Source: Brachypodium distachyon (Eukaryota; Streptophyta; Magnoliopsida; Poales; Poaceae). Taken from it: 64,000 bases of DNA. This document shows, piece by piece, positions 1 through 10,946 of the stretch. The translations under genes were made by a program, and so were the position numbers. The notes below the pieces were generated by a model. That model did no database searches, was not told where the DNA came from, and was given only the letters and a program-made list of their open reading frames with translations. Within the stretch, counting starts at the first letter, position 1, and every line of letters starts with the position of its first letter. The stretch lies in NCBI RefSeq assembly GCF_000005505.3, contig NC_016131.3, forward strand, positions 17,195,501 through 17,259,500. The letters run 5' to 3'.

Positions 1-3000
1 ATGTACTGGAGTGTAGCAGCGCAGGGATCCATCTGCTAAAACCTCAGCCGGTACTTCAACATCCCCGAACATACATGACCACTTGCAATTTTCCACGTTT
101 TCTTTATTTGTCAAGAATGTACCAGTAATTAAGACCTGCATTAGGATCAAAATCGGAAGTGAGATGATTAATGATATGTAGCTATTGAAATTTATTAGAG
201 TATAACAGAATGATCAATGTAAAACAGCAATAAGCTTAGGAAAATTTATATCATGCCTACGGGCAAAACAACAGAAGAAGAAAAATAAAGAACTGTGCAA
301 AACCTTGATCTCCGAGACACTGTATGCCCAGCTTGGAGAAACGTCAATAATGCTGAAAAGCTGGTCTTGGGAAAGAGAGGGGCTGACTACATATGCATTT
401 AGCTGCTCTAGCTGCTCGTTGATAGGTATACTAGAGCCATCAGCAGCATTTACAGTTTCAGTACTGCTCCAGAAAGCATCAGAACTGGACTTGATACCCA
501 AATCAGCTACCTCTGCAAGTTCGTCACTCATCCATCTGGTGAAGCTGTCAAATTTCTTCAAACCATTGGGCTCGATCTTAAAGAGATCCAATGATGACTG
601 CTTTAATAGTGGATATCCGATGCTTCCATCTGCATAGTTTTCACTCTGCACCTGCAAATATTTGGTAACATATCAGTTTATGGCTACAACAAAAAAATAT
701 GCATCATCTATCGCACCTTTTGAGACAGTGATGAAAAACACGGAGTACATATATGGAATAATTCAGACAAATAATTTCTAAAGCTAGTCAACCAGTGTTA
801 CCACTGTCACTAATTTATTCTCTTGCGTATACGACAACAAGCAGTGGATACTGAAGAGTTGAAAATTGAGGTAGTGAAACACAATACACTTGAATATTCC
901 TCATGGACCATGCATACGTACCATCCGCAGCATAGAAATTCCAGATAGCAAAGTGCATTCAGATAAAAAGTATATTGCCATGCTATGACAATACAGACCA
1001 GGAAGGATCTTCCTACACCTCTGCAAGTGGTCTGAAGGACTCCATAGTAGGCAAAAAGGACAGAAGGTGTAGGGAACATGCGAGATTACAGCACAGAAAC
1101 AAACATCTCACAAGAAAACAAGCAAATAAACGCAAGAGAAGAGCAAAGCACCTGCGAGGACGTCATGCCTGCAGCACTCAGCGCATCAGCTTCCCTTTGA
1201 GTTAGGTTGTTGGTGTACAGTTCCTCGGTCATAAAAGTTTCTAAGCGAGAGTTGTCATCCAGATTGTTGGACCCCATGGTGGCGACAGAAGAATGGAGTG
1301 TCGGCTCCATGAGCCCAGTTGAATATTCTGGAAAGGCCTCACGGAAATGCACTGAATCAAGTGGAGATTTGGAACCACTCCTTAATCCAGCTCCAGCTTC
1401 ATTGAACACATTAGCTATGCCATGGCGAGTAACATAATGATTGTTTAAGTCGGTTGTTGCAGCCTGCAGTTCACCCTGATAACCTGCAGCTGTTGTAAGA
1501 TGAAATATAAGCCCGAAGTCAACATTTGCAGAATACTTCGGAAGTCACAAGGTAGACATGAATCTTGCCTAGATTATTTACGCAAGTACTTGGAGCTGGA
1601 GAACCCAACAGATTATCCATCATGACTCCATCCACAGGCTGCTGCATCTCAACGAAAGGGTGGTATCTGGAGCTTGCTCGATTATTATCTGTGGCACCGA
1701 ATTTTGCTTTAGAAACACTGAAAGAAGTTATGTTATTGAATATGCACCAGTTAATATGAACTTAGTGCAGATGATGCAGAACGAAGATAGAGAAACAGCA
1801 AGACCTGTTTCAGCATCTTCATATTCCGAAATCTGTCCACTAATTGGGCTTTCAGCATCCATAGTTTGGGAGGCTACCTGGCTCTGACTAGCGAAAGAGT
1901 TTGAACATGCAGGACTATCATCAGTTGATAATCGTGCAATCTCTTCAGCTTCTTTTGAACGACTAAAACTTTGTTTGCCACCCTGAAATCATTTTTACTT
2001 AGCAAATCATATAATGAAAAGCAATATTCATAGATAAAGGCTTACATCAAAGATAAATGAAAACACAAACTGCATGCCACATGATATTGAATTCATCATT
2101 ATATCAAGTGAGCAGAAGAGCAAATGCAGTAGCAATTGCAGTTTACAAAGGCCAAGACACTGGACTATGACAATCACAGTGTGCGGTGTCCTGTAGAGGG
2201 TTTTTTAGTTTGTTATTTTGTTTTCTTGTTTTGTATGGAGGAGAGGATTACAAATGGAGAGGGCGTGCATTGCATACAAGCTAAGTTGGTGCTGATTTGA
2301 TGCATGTGAAATTTTCAGCGCATATTGAATTATTGACCAAAACTTGCAAGGAAATTAAAGTAATACGAGTTTATCACACGTGAAACTAAACATACCTTGA
2401 TGTCAAGGTAGTGCACAAGAACAATATTCATGAAACCCCTGCAGGGAAAAAGAGAGGACAATTATGAAATCATGGCATGTTGGCATACTTCTGTTGTGAT
2501 ATCATCTCAACACTATCCAAATTTGTTTAAAAAAGTGATTCAAATTATTGCGCTGTTCAACACTTACTCTTCTAACAACCAATAGGTCCGTCTTTGGAAA
2601 TTCTCATTCTCTTCGCCATGTGCATAATAGCAATGAAGTACATCAACACTGCCAACCTAAAAGGACAAGATTCAGCTTTAGTGATTTAGTGATAAAGCCA
2701 CAAGAGAAGGACACTCAAGAGCTACAGTAAAATAATTGCAACTATTTTGGCAGCGTGATGCAATTCTTTTCTCAGTGAAAAGCTTATAAATAAAATTGTA
2801 ACTACGTCCTCTAGTAATCAAGTTGCAGAAAGATGTCATCAAGGAAAACAATTTGATAACGTTTTCTGGCAAGTTATATCTTGGAGACTAAGAGCAGCAA
2901 CCTCACATGAATAGAGAGATGGATATTTAAGATAGACTAGACAGTAGCATACAGCAGCTATATATGTTCAGGAAATATTGATACTACAGAATTGAAGTGA

Positions 3001-4478
3001 TTCATGAGCAAGTGAACACCAGTAGCTATCAATTGTCTGATGTCTCTTGAAATTTTACGAGAAAGGAAGTTTTCTACAGAAGATCTTGTACTGACTTTCA
3101 GCTTTTCATGAGCTTCCTTGACTGTCTTGCCATCCTTCTTCTTTCTCCAGATGTGTCCATCCTTTCTGAAGTATCTCAATATTTTTCGGTCAAATAGAAA
3201 GAGTGAGCCGCCTACAGGAGTGGTATGGAAGTTCATGTAAGCAAGCAATCTCAGTATCAGTATATCACTGTATTCTACAATAATCAACATGTACCAGGTG
3301 CAATTCAAACAGGTACAGATTCTACAGCAAACAGGATACCAAGGAAAATGTAACCAAGAATAACAATCAAGTATGGCAGTTATCCCTGTAAACAGGGAGT
3401 TCACTCCAAAGTAAAATCACAAAACAAATAATTCAAACCTCCACCTACTACCATAAAGGCATAAAAACCTTGCCTCATGTGTAGATAAAATGTTTATCCC
3501 CATTATCAAATGATTAGATTAATGTATGCATGGTTCCTCATCTTCTAAAAGTTCAAAGGAGCCAATTAGCACTGGAGCATGCTGTACATAATTGATGCAA
3601 TGGCAGTACACATTCTTAATGCAAGCTGCAAGAGATGTTCCTTTTCGGGGATTTATTCATTCTAAGCTAGACTGCTATAGGTTCCAAAATTAAAATGCTT
3701 TTAGACACACTGCTGCTTGAAATGAACATTTCGAGCATACTACTTTCTAGGAGCTCAACAAGTGAACTAGTTGGCTTGCTATTAAACGCCTAAAAACATA
3801 AAGTCTACACCATCAAGTCGAGTGTAAAAACGGATGAACACCAAACATTGCAGTGCTGGCATTTTCTAAGAAGATGGTCCAAAATTCGAAATAGGAAAAG
3901 GCATACTTGGAGGCCTGTTTGGTGGCTCGGGCGCAATGGAGAATTTCTTGTAGTTGTACAGTATTTGGCAGATTTCAGTGGGTCGCAGCCATCGATTCTG
4001 AGCTTCCAGCAGTATCTCGGGAATGTCTGCAAAATTAACAGCGACATTAGTCAGTCAGTAACCCCCAACACCAGTAACCACTCAAAATTCGCTTTCAACA
4101 CTAGCATGCAGTCCAGGTTTCCTCTACGCTCCGATAATTAGTTCCCTTTCATTTTTACTAAACCAACTCCATAACAAACTGTAAGCAAATACTCCGTAGA
4201 AGGCGTTAGAACCAAATTCCAATACCCAGAAAAATATAAGTATCTTCAACAACTTGCAACCGAGAGGAATCGTTCGAAGCACAACACGAAGCCCCGAATC
4301 GCCTCAAACATCCCAGAAAACCCCCCGGAAAAAAAACCATCCCGAACAAATAGGGAAACCCTACGAAATCAGCACAAAACCCTAGACAGGCGTACGGATC
4401 AACCGCCGTGAAAAAGGCTGGACGCGTATCCGCACCTGGGGGTGGGTTGGACAGCCCGTACTTCTGCATCTCCGCCAT
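1..4478 (-). CDS. CAMTA: CAMTA calmodulin-binding transcription activator (5' part, runs off left edge)
   Basis: CAMTAs are nuclear DNA-binding factors that couple Ca2+/calmodulin to stress transcription. Ten coding exons, read on the minus strand: 4478-4436, 4026-3907, 3211-3096, 2656-2568, 2438-2396, 1982-1805, 1706-1569, 1483-1152, 651-304 and 135-1. They sum to 1542 nt (514 codons) in one open frame. The start is the ATG in MAEMQKYGLSNPPP. Exons 2-5 encode the CG-1 DNA-binding domain (NRWLRPTEICQIL, GSLFLFDRKILRYFRKDGH, HCYYAHGEENENFQRR). The last visible exon is the start of the TIG/IPT domain (VLITGTFLTNKENVENCKW). Ankyrin repeats, IQ motifs and the C-terminus must lie left of base 1. 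Introns use GT-AG except 1484-1568, which appears to be GC-AG. The acceptor for exon 7 (1706) was chosen because it keeps frame; a pyrimidine-rich AG 11 nt upstream does not. Family call is very safe; single exon borders are by eye. Confidence 0.93.
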
Positions 4479-5559
4479 GAGACGATCCGACCGGGTCCGC
4501 ACGCCCCGCTGTCTCCTCCAGTCCTCCTCCTCCTCCTCCTCGCCCTCCTTCTGGTCCAATCGCTCGCTCGCTTTCCGAGGGGGACTTTTTACCGGGTCCG
4601 TCGGCGGGGGCGCTTCGAGGGATGGAGTCGGCTCGGAGCACCGCACCGTCGGATTGGAATATTTGCTCCCGGAGAGACAGACTGAGTCTGAGACTCTGAG
4701 AGCGAGAGGAGGAAAAGAAAAGGCAGCGGAAGAAGGTGGTGTGGTCAGCTCAGAGGGGCGCAGAATGACGGCACTGCCCTCCGGATGGACGGCGGTCTGG
4801 GGTTAGGTAGGTTAGTTAACCCCTGGTTAAGGACGGAACCCGACCCAGACAGAGACCCGAGCCCGCGGAGGCCGCCCGCATGTGACGGCGGGTTTGATGG
4901 AGACGCAACTCGCAGTGTGAAGTTACTGTACTGCCCTCGCGGATTAAGGAATAAAGACCGCTGGACCGCTGGTTGATCATGATTTCGGAGGATGGATAGA
5001 TTAGATAGACACCAAAGTTTAGGATTACCTTTTGCGAAGATAAACGTGCGTACGTGCTGCCTCGTGTGCAAAATGGGCATATTTTAGCGTTTGGTCTGGC
5101 TTTTTGGCTGACAGAATGTTTGCATGTAGTCTGTAGGCCTGGTAAGCTGTCCAGTTCAGTTCCGAGCTGTTCGATGGGGGTGCTGTACTGTACGTACTAC
5201 CTGATTCTGCATCCAATGGGTGTGCATAACAGGAAAGATTGGGTTGATCCAACTACCAGTTAAGTTGAAGTGAGTGAACCGACTACTTGATGGAGATTTA
5301 GTGGAACCTACCTGATCCCTACACCAACCGGTTCCTAGTCTAGGCTTTCTGGTATCCTATGCTGTCAAGGAACACAACGCCTACCTGTACTATGCTCGTT
5401 TCGTTTTAACAAACCAAATGGTGCAATCAATTCTCAAACTGTGCTCTGCTGACTGCTCGTTTTCCATTCTAACGAAACATTGTTAATTTGTTATCCAGCC
5501 GGTCGTTTTCGTCTATGACAGCCAAATATGATTTTAAAAGATTTACGGTTAAGTTGAAC
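4479..5559 (-). promoter_or_regulatory. CAMTA 5' UTR/promoter and intergenic DNA
   Basis: Upstream of the CAMTA start codon the first 300 bases are GC-rich, with a CTCC/GAGG-rich tract around 4515-4555 and a short GAGACTCTGAGA-type repeat near 4680-4710. This is typical of a grass 5' UTR. No TATA box stands out. From about 4800 to 5559 the DNA is unremarkable and I see no gene in it. Confidence 0.4.
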
Positions 5560-5778
5560 TGTGAAAGTATTGGTTGAAGCGTAGGAGTACCTTCGATGGA
5601 GGCCACATGGTTCATATATATATTCACTGTGATCAATCAATCACGGATTACAATGATAATACAAGGAAAGTACAATCTCTAGACTTGACCTCCAAGCTAA
5701 TCATATACAAGGGAATGACGCCGGTGATTAGAGGAGATGGCGGGCTACTAGCTCCTGCCATACATACACTTTCCAACA
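5560..5778 (-). repeat. 3' LTR of Copia element 1
   Basis: Direct repeat of 10183-10429, bounded by TG...CA. Shared blocks include CACTGTGATCAATCAATCAC and GGCGGGCTACTAGCTCCTGC. It has only a short TATATA run where the other LTR has a long expansion. Confidence 0.92.
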
Positions 5779-5787
5779 GCCCCCCTC
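5779..5787 (-). other. Polypurine tract of Copia element 1
   Basis: On the minus strand GAGGGGGGC directly precedes the 3' LTR, the expected position of the plus-strand primer. Confidence 0.75.
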
Positions 5788-7251
5788 AATCACGACTTCC
5801 CAAGTTGAGATTGTGTATGAACATCCTCATTTTCTGCACAGGCAGAGGCTTCGTAAACCCATCTGCGACCTGATCTGCTGATGGAATGAATCGGATCTCC
5901 AATGGCCCTCGAGCTACCCTTTCACGAACAAAGTGGTAGTCAACCTCTATATGTTTGGTTCGAGCATGGAAGACAAGATTTGCTGCAAGATATGTAGCGC
6001 CAATGTTATCACACCATAAGCATGGTGTACTAGGCTGCGGTATGCCCAGCTCCCGTAGGATGGACTGGATCCAGATCACTTCAGCTGTTGCATTGGTCAC
6101 ATATTTGTACTCCGCTTCTGTACTTGATCTTGACACGGTTGCTTGCTTCCGAGCACACCATGATATGAGATTAGAGCCAAAGAACACAACAAATCCACCA
6201 GTGGATCTTATGTCATCACACGAACCAGCCCAATCAGAATCTAAGAAAGCACTTACTAGTGTCGAAGGTGACTTAGTGAATTTCAGTCCAACCTCCCATG
6301 TACCCTTAAGATACCTCAAGATTTTTTTTATTGTTGTCCAATGACTTGTTGTTGGTGCATGCAGAAATTGACAAACCTTGTTTACCGCAAAGGATATATC
6401 AGGACGAGTAAGTGTCAAATATTGCAATGCTCCAACTATACTTCTATACCTTGTTGTGTCTTCGGTTCCCAGTGGATCCCCTTCATCAATAGATAATTTT
6501 TCTATGGTTGTCATTGGAGTTGGCACAGCTTTACAATTCTGCATGTTCACCCTCTTCAGCAGATCAGTGGCATACTTGCCTTACTTGTCTTCTTGACTTC
6601 AATGCCCAAGAAATAGTGTAGCTCCCCTAGGTCCTTCAAGGCAAAGTCTGCTTTCAGACCAAGAAGGAGAGCTGCCACGGCCTTAGTTGAGGAGCTGACT
6701 ACTATAATGTCATCGACATATACGAGCAAAAATATCTTGATGTCATGCTTGTTATAAAAGAACAAAGACGTATCTGCCTTGGAGGGACTAAACCCAAGCT
6801 CCTGTAGCCATGTTCTGAGCCTTGAGTACCATGCCCTTGGGGCTTGTTTCAAACCATACAAGGCCTTGTCTAACTTGCAGACATGATTTATCCTTTTCTT
6901 GTCTTCATACCCTGGTGGATGCCGCATGAAGACATCCTCCTCCAGAACACCATGAAGAAACGCGTTCTGTACATCTAATTGTCTCATCTCCCATCCTCTT
7001 AATACTGCTAAGGACAGTATTAATCGAATTGTCGTTGCCTTGACTACAGGACTGAAGGTGTCCTCGTAATCAATTCCATATCGTTGCTTGAACCCCTTGG
7101 CCACAAGTCTTGCTTTGTAACGGTCTATACTTTTGTCAGCTTTCCTCTTCACCTTATAAACCCATTTGCAATCAATGATATTTCTTGCATCTCTGGCTGG
7201 CACCAAATGCCACGTCTCATTTCTCTTGAGAGCATCATACTCTTCTTGCAT
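5786..7251 (-). pseudogene. Copia reverse transcriptase and RNase H (frame-broken)
   Basis: Two adjoining open stretches. The upstream one (7251-6556) is the RT: it holds [54 protein letters not shown] and the catalytic YVDD box ([10 protein letters not shown]). The downstream one (6550-5786) begins at the RT thumb and carries RNase [31 protein letters not shown] and [20 protein letters not shown], ending before the polypurine tract. The junction near 6553 changes frame, so no continuous polyprotein is made. It is non-functional as it stands. Confidence 0.9.
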
Positions 7252-7382
7252 TGCCTTAATCCAATTCGGATCATTAAAGGCCTCAAGTTGGTTTTAGGTT
7301 CTCCGGTGGTACAAAGGTTAATGATCCGGCCATACCGACCATAGCTCACTGTACCATCCGTCAGCTTCCTTGTCTGATGAAT

Positions 7383-8278
7383 TCACGTCATGGATCGTGT
7401 GACAGCATGATTTGGGGCCGGTGCGGGCGATGGTGATGCCGAATCAGCAGAATCAGATGCAGCCTGATCTCCAGACGTGGTGGCCACAGAAGATCCGGAC
7501 AGTGAAGATCCCGAGGAAGATCCGCCCGGGGCATGTCCCGTGCTAGCGCGAGATGATTGCCGCGCTGATGAGGGCGACGATCCCAAGGCTGTCAGGTGGC
7601 TGCTTCCCGCCCCTGTGCTGTGGCCTGACCGAACCGGCACGGAATCAGAGGCAGATTCGTTGCTGGTTTCCTCGAAAGCGCCGAAAGAATCATCTCCGTA
7701 ATCAGCGCCAGAATCATTTGCTTGGGCCACAATTTCTGCATCAAATTGATCCAAATTTGCACCGTGAGCATGCACATGTGTCCGCGCATGACCCTGCACA
7801 CAATCTGAGCTAGCACAAGCGTTAGAAGTATGAGTATTAGTCATGTGATCATGCAGTGGTCTATCCCCATGAAGATTTGGTGGAAGGAGAAGCATGTCAG
7901 CTTTAAGACGGGCACCGGCATTTGGACGGAGTTTGGCAAAGGGAAAAACAGTCTCATCAAAGACAACGTCACGAGAAATGTAGACCCGACCAGTAGAGAT
8001 GTCAACTTGTAGCCTTTGTGTAAACCGCTATACCCAAGAAACGCACATTGTTTTGATCGGAAGGCTAATTTGCGGGTATTGTAGGGACAGAGATTTGGCC
8101 AACACGCACATCCAAAAACGCGAAGCAAATGATAGTTCGGTGGTTGGTGAAACAAACGCTCAATAGGCGAGGACAAATTCAAGAGCTTGCTAGGGGTGCG
8201 ATTAATTAAATAAGTGGCCAAAGGATAAGCCTCGTCCCAAAACTTCAATGGCATAGAAGCATGCGCCAAAAGAGACAA
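7383..8278 (-). pseudogene. Copia integrase C-terminus and linker to RT (frame-broken)
   Basis: 8278-7841 opens with the integrase core end (PLKFWDEAYPLATYLINRTP, HLLRVFGCACWPNL, FLGYSGLHKGYK) and then shifts frame near 7900-8000. The second frame (7895-7383) holds the low-complexity Ser/Gly/Ala-rich linker usual before Copia RT. A short stretch at about 7260-7382 has no coding similarity that I can see and may be a rearranged piece. Confidence 0.8.
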
Positions 8279-8393
8279 GCCAACCTCTACAATGTGACGA
8301 TGTTTTCGCTCAGCGGATCCATTTTGCTGATGCGTATGTGGGCATGAAACATGATGGGTAATCCCAATTTTCTGAAAAAAGGAGTTATGCTTC

Positions 8394-9200
8394 TCATATT
8401 CTTCCCCCCCATTCAGTTTGCATGGTAAGGATTTTATGATTCAAAAGTCGTTCAACTTGAGCTTGAAAATCAAGGAAAATCTGATAAACAGGTGAACGCT
8501 TTTTAAACACATAGATCCATGTAAACTTACTGTAATCATCAATAAAGTTTACATAATAGTTATTCCCACGAACGGAGTCGGGTGCATGTCCCCATACATC
8601 CGAATAAATAAGTTCAAGCGGTTTGGATGAAAAACTACTGGAACGAGAATAAGACAACTGGTGACTCTTTGCCTGTTGACATGCATCACAAACTAACTGT
8701 TTATTTGACTCAAAAGAAACTAGTAGACGATATTTCTGGATAACACGCTGAGTGACGGTGGAAGACGGATGCCCTAACCGATCATGCCATGTGGTGGAGG
8801 TAGGTGTGTAGACGCCATAAGCTTGCTTCTGGTGGTTCTGGTGGAGAGCGTGTGAGGGTAGAGGATAGAGACCACCCCTACATTTGCCGAGCAGAAGAAC
8901 TCTCTTCGAGACTTGGTCCTTAACAAGAAAATATGTGGGATGAAATTGGATATAAACATGATTGTCAGTAGTAAAGCAATGAACCGACAGAAGATTTTTC
9001 ATGGTATTAGGAACGTGGAGAATATTTTTAAGGTGTAGTTTGCAAGTAGGGGAATGTACCACTGAATGACCAATGTGACTAATATTCATACCTGAACCGC
9101 TCGCGGTGTGGACTTGATCATCTCTATGATACTTCCCCTTGACAGTGAGCTTCTCCAGTTCACCCGTGATATGATCGGTGGCACCTGAATCTGTATACAA
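8394..9200 (-). pseudogene. Copia protease and integrase N-terminal half (frame-broken)
   Basis: Starts with the aspartic protease active site (YTDSGATDHITG), then the GAG-pre-integrase HHCC zinc site (WHDRLGHPSS ... VCDACQQAKSH), then the integrase core (IYSDVWGHAP, FIDDYSKFTWIYVF). At the position of the second catalytic aspartate the frame reads TEWGG, where related elements have aspartate, so this residue looks substituted. The frame stops just after. Confidence 0.88.
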
Positions 9201-10183
9201 TTCGTATCAATGCCGTAAGAGTTCATGGCAGCGCCGGCAACCTTCTCACCTTGCTCGTACTCCGGATCGAAGCGGTTCCAGCAGTCGAAGGCAACATGGC
9301 CCATCTTGCCACAGATCTGGCAGATGGGTCGCTGTCCATGCACGCCAGGTTGACGACCCCAGCTTCGATTTCCTGGTGCAGGTCCGCCACGGCCACCTTC
9401 GCCACGACCGCGTCCACGATCACCACGGCCACGGCCACCATTGCCGTGGCCTTGACGCTGTGCAGCGTTCCCCGACGCTTGGTACTGGGAGGGTGCAGCT
9501 CCCTGGCGCTCGAGACGGGCCTCCGTGGCGAGAAGTTGTGCATAGATGTCACCAATCTGCACCTTCCCGTCCTTGGAGTTGATGATCTCTACGACCGGGT
9601 TGTATGATTCATCTAACCCAGCGAGAAGGTACGGCGCAAATTCTTCATCGTCCATGGCACGGCCTACGTCTGCCATGCCGTCTGCCATGCCCTTGAGCTT
9701 CGCGAAGTAGTCCGCAATCTTTTCTGCTCCTTTCTCTATCTTGCCGAGCTGGCCCCTGATCTGCACGACACGCGCCCTAGATTGGGACGTGAACATGGAC
9801 TCGAGCGCCTTCCATATCTCAGCTGCAGAGGTGCGGGATACAACCTGCACCATGATCTCCTTCGACAGGTTAGACAGGATGTATCCCAGGACGATTTGAT
9901 CCTGAGTAACCCCGCGTATGTACGCCGGGTTTGACACCTTCTCATCTTCCTCCTCCTCATCCTTCTTCTTGACGATGATGAACTCGGGCGGCGTCGGGCC
10001 GTAAATGATCCCGAGGAGTTGGTTCCCTCGCAGCGGCGGCAAACCTGTGACTTTCATAGGATGTAATTGTCCCGAGTTAACTTCTCGGTGACTGGAACCA
10101 GGGGCGCGATGAGGCCCGCGGATATGGAGGTAGACGATGACATATTTGAGATGAGCTCTGAGGAGACGGAGCTCTGATACCAT
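9086..10183 (-). pseudogene. Copia gag (capsid and nucleocapsid)
   Basis: Capsid region with DQIVLGYILSNLSKEIMVQV, SQSRARVVQIRGQL and DDEEFAPYLLAGLDESYNP. It is followed by an Arg/Gly-rich tract and an intact zinc knuckle CQICGKMGHVAFDC (CX2CX4HX4C). The open frame starts inside the primer-binding site, so its first residues are probably not gag. Near 9205 gag leaves the protease frame by a one-base difference, and residues beyond that are out-of-frame readthrough. Confidence 0.88.
10171..10182 (-). other. Primer-binding site of Copia element 1
   Basis: Minus-strand TGGTATCAGAGC sits directly against the 5' LTR. It is the standard plant Copia primer site, complementary to the 3' end of initiator tRNA-Met. 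Confidence 0.92.
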
Positions 10184-10429
10184 GTGAAATTATTGGTTGA
10201 AGCGTACTACCTCCAATGGAGGCCGCATGGTTCATATATATATATATATATATGTATGTATATATATATATATATTCACTGTGATCAATCAATCACGGAT
10301 TACAAGGATAATACAAGGGAAGTACAATCTCTAGACTTGACCTCCAAGCTAATCCTATACAAGGGAATGACGCGGTGATCGGAGGAGATGGCGGGCTACT
10401 AGCTCCTGCCATGCATACACTTTCCAACA
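10183..10429 (-). repeat. 5' LTR of Copia element 1 with TA microsatellite expansion
   Basis: Partner of 5560-5778. It is longer because of an alternating TA/TG run at about 10234-10274 that is nearly absent from the other LTR. Confidence 0.92.
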
Positions 10430-10556
10430 AGAACTACAACCATGTTTCCTATTGATTGGCGTTTTAGAAAGTTGTTTTCGTTGTCGGGACGTCAAATAGT
10501 ATGGATTGGAATGAGTACTATGTAGGTTATGTACTGTGTACATTTCAAAATAAGTA

Positions 10557-10679
10557 CTCCCTCAGTCCAACAAAATATGTCTCAAGTTTGTCAAAATTTA
10601 GATGTATCTAAACATGACTTAGTTTATAGATGCATTCAAATTTAGTCAAAATTGAGACATCATTTGTTGGACGGAGAAA
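10557..10679. mobile_element. Stowaway-type MITE
   Basis: About 123 bp flanked by TA on both sides. Inverted ends are CTCCCTCAGTCCAACAAA and its partner ending TTTGTTGGACGGAGAAA. The interior is AT-rich with near-complete self-complementarity and no coding capacity. A related copy lies at 51873-51993. Confidence 0.85.
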
Positions 10680-10752
10680 TACATACCTTTAGTAGCGGCA
10701 TTCTTCAACGTAGATAATGTTGTACGGAATATAAGCCTTTGGCTCCATCATA

Positions 10753-10946
10753 GAGTAAAATACACCCGTGGCCCTAATATTTTTAGAAAGATGTCAAGTT
10801 AATCCTAAATGTTTGAAAATGCACGTCTAGATCCTATGTCTTTGATAAGTAGTTCACCGCAGGTCCTATTTATGTATGCCTCCCTCTAACCGGTCTACGT
10901 GTCGGTTTGACCTTTGCCACATGCCCTGGCCCACAAGTCAGGTACC
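10753..10946 (+). repeat. Left terminal inverted repeat of the MULE
   Basis: About 194 bp that matches the reverse complement of 12037-12241 along its length, including TTTGATAA.TAGTTCAC.GCAGGTC and GGTTTGACCTTTGCCAC. There are scattered substitutions and one gap of about 10 bp. Confidence 0.88.

Larger units (their letters stand above)
5560..10429 (-). mobile_element. Ty1/Copia LTR retrotransposon, degenerate (element 1)
   Basis: Complete in structure but not in coding. Its 5' end is on the right. Two LTRs (5560-5778 and 10183-10429) run TGTTGGAAAG...TTTCACA in element sense. A primer-binding site abuts the 5' LTR and a polypurine tract abuts the 3' LTR. Flanks are TGAAC (5555-5559) and AGAAC (10430-10434), a 5-bp target duplication with one mismatch. 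Gene order is gag, protease, integrase, RT, RNase H, the Copia order. The reading frame is broken in several places (near 9205, 8280-8394, 7900-8000, 7250-7383 and 6553), so it should be dead. Its LTRs differ at about ten positions outside the microsatellite, more divergence per base than in the second Copia element. Short LTRs are reminiscent of Hopscotch-like elements, but the lineage is not established. Confidence 0.93.

Noticed and set aside
1707..1720. Acceptor TTTCAG at 1718-1720 for CAMTA exon 7
   Set aside because: It breaks the CAMTA frame; the AG ending at 1707 restores it and keeps the conserved sequence.
7260..7382. Possible tRNA or small RNA gene between the Copia RT and linker pieces
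   Set aside because: No cloverleaf, no A/B box pair that I can find; more likely a rearranged piece of the element.
9178..9607. Plus-strand open frames of 118-134 codons
   Set aside because: They are antisense shadows of the Copia gag Arg/Gly-rich region.
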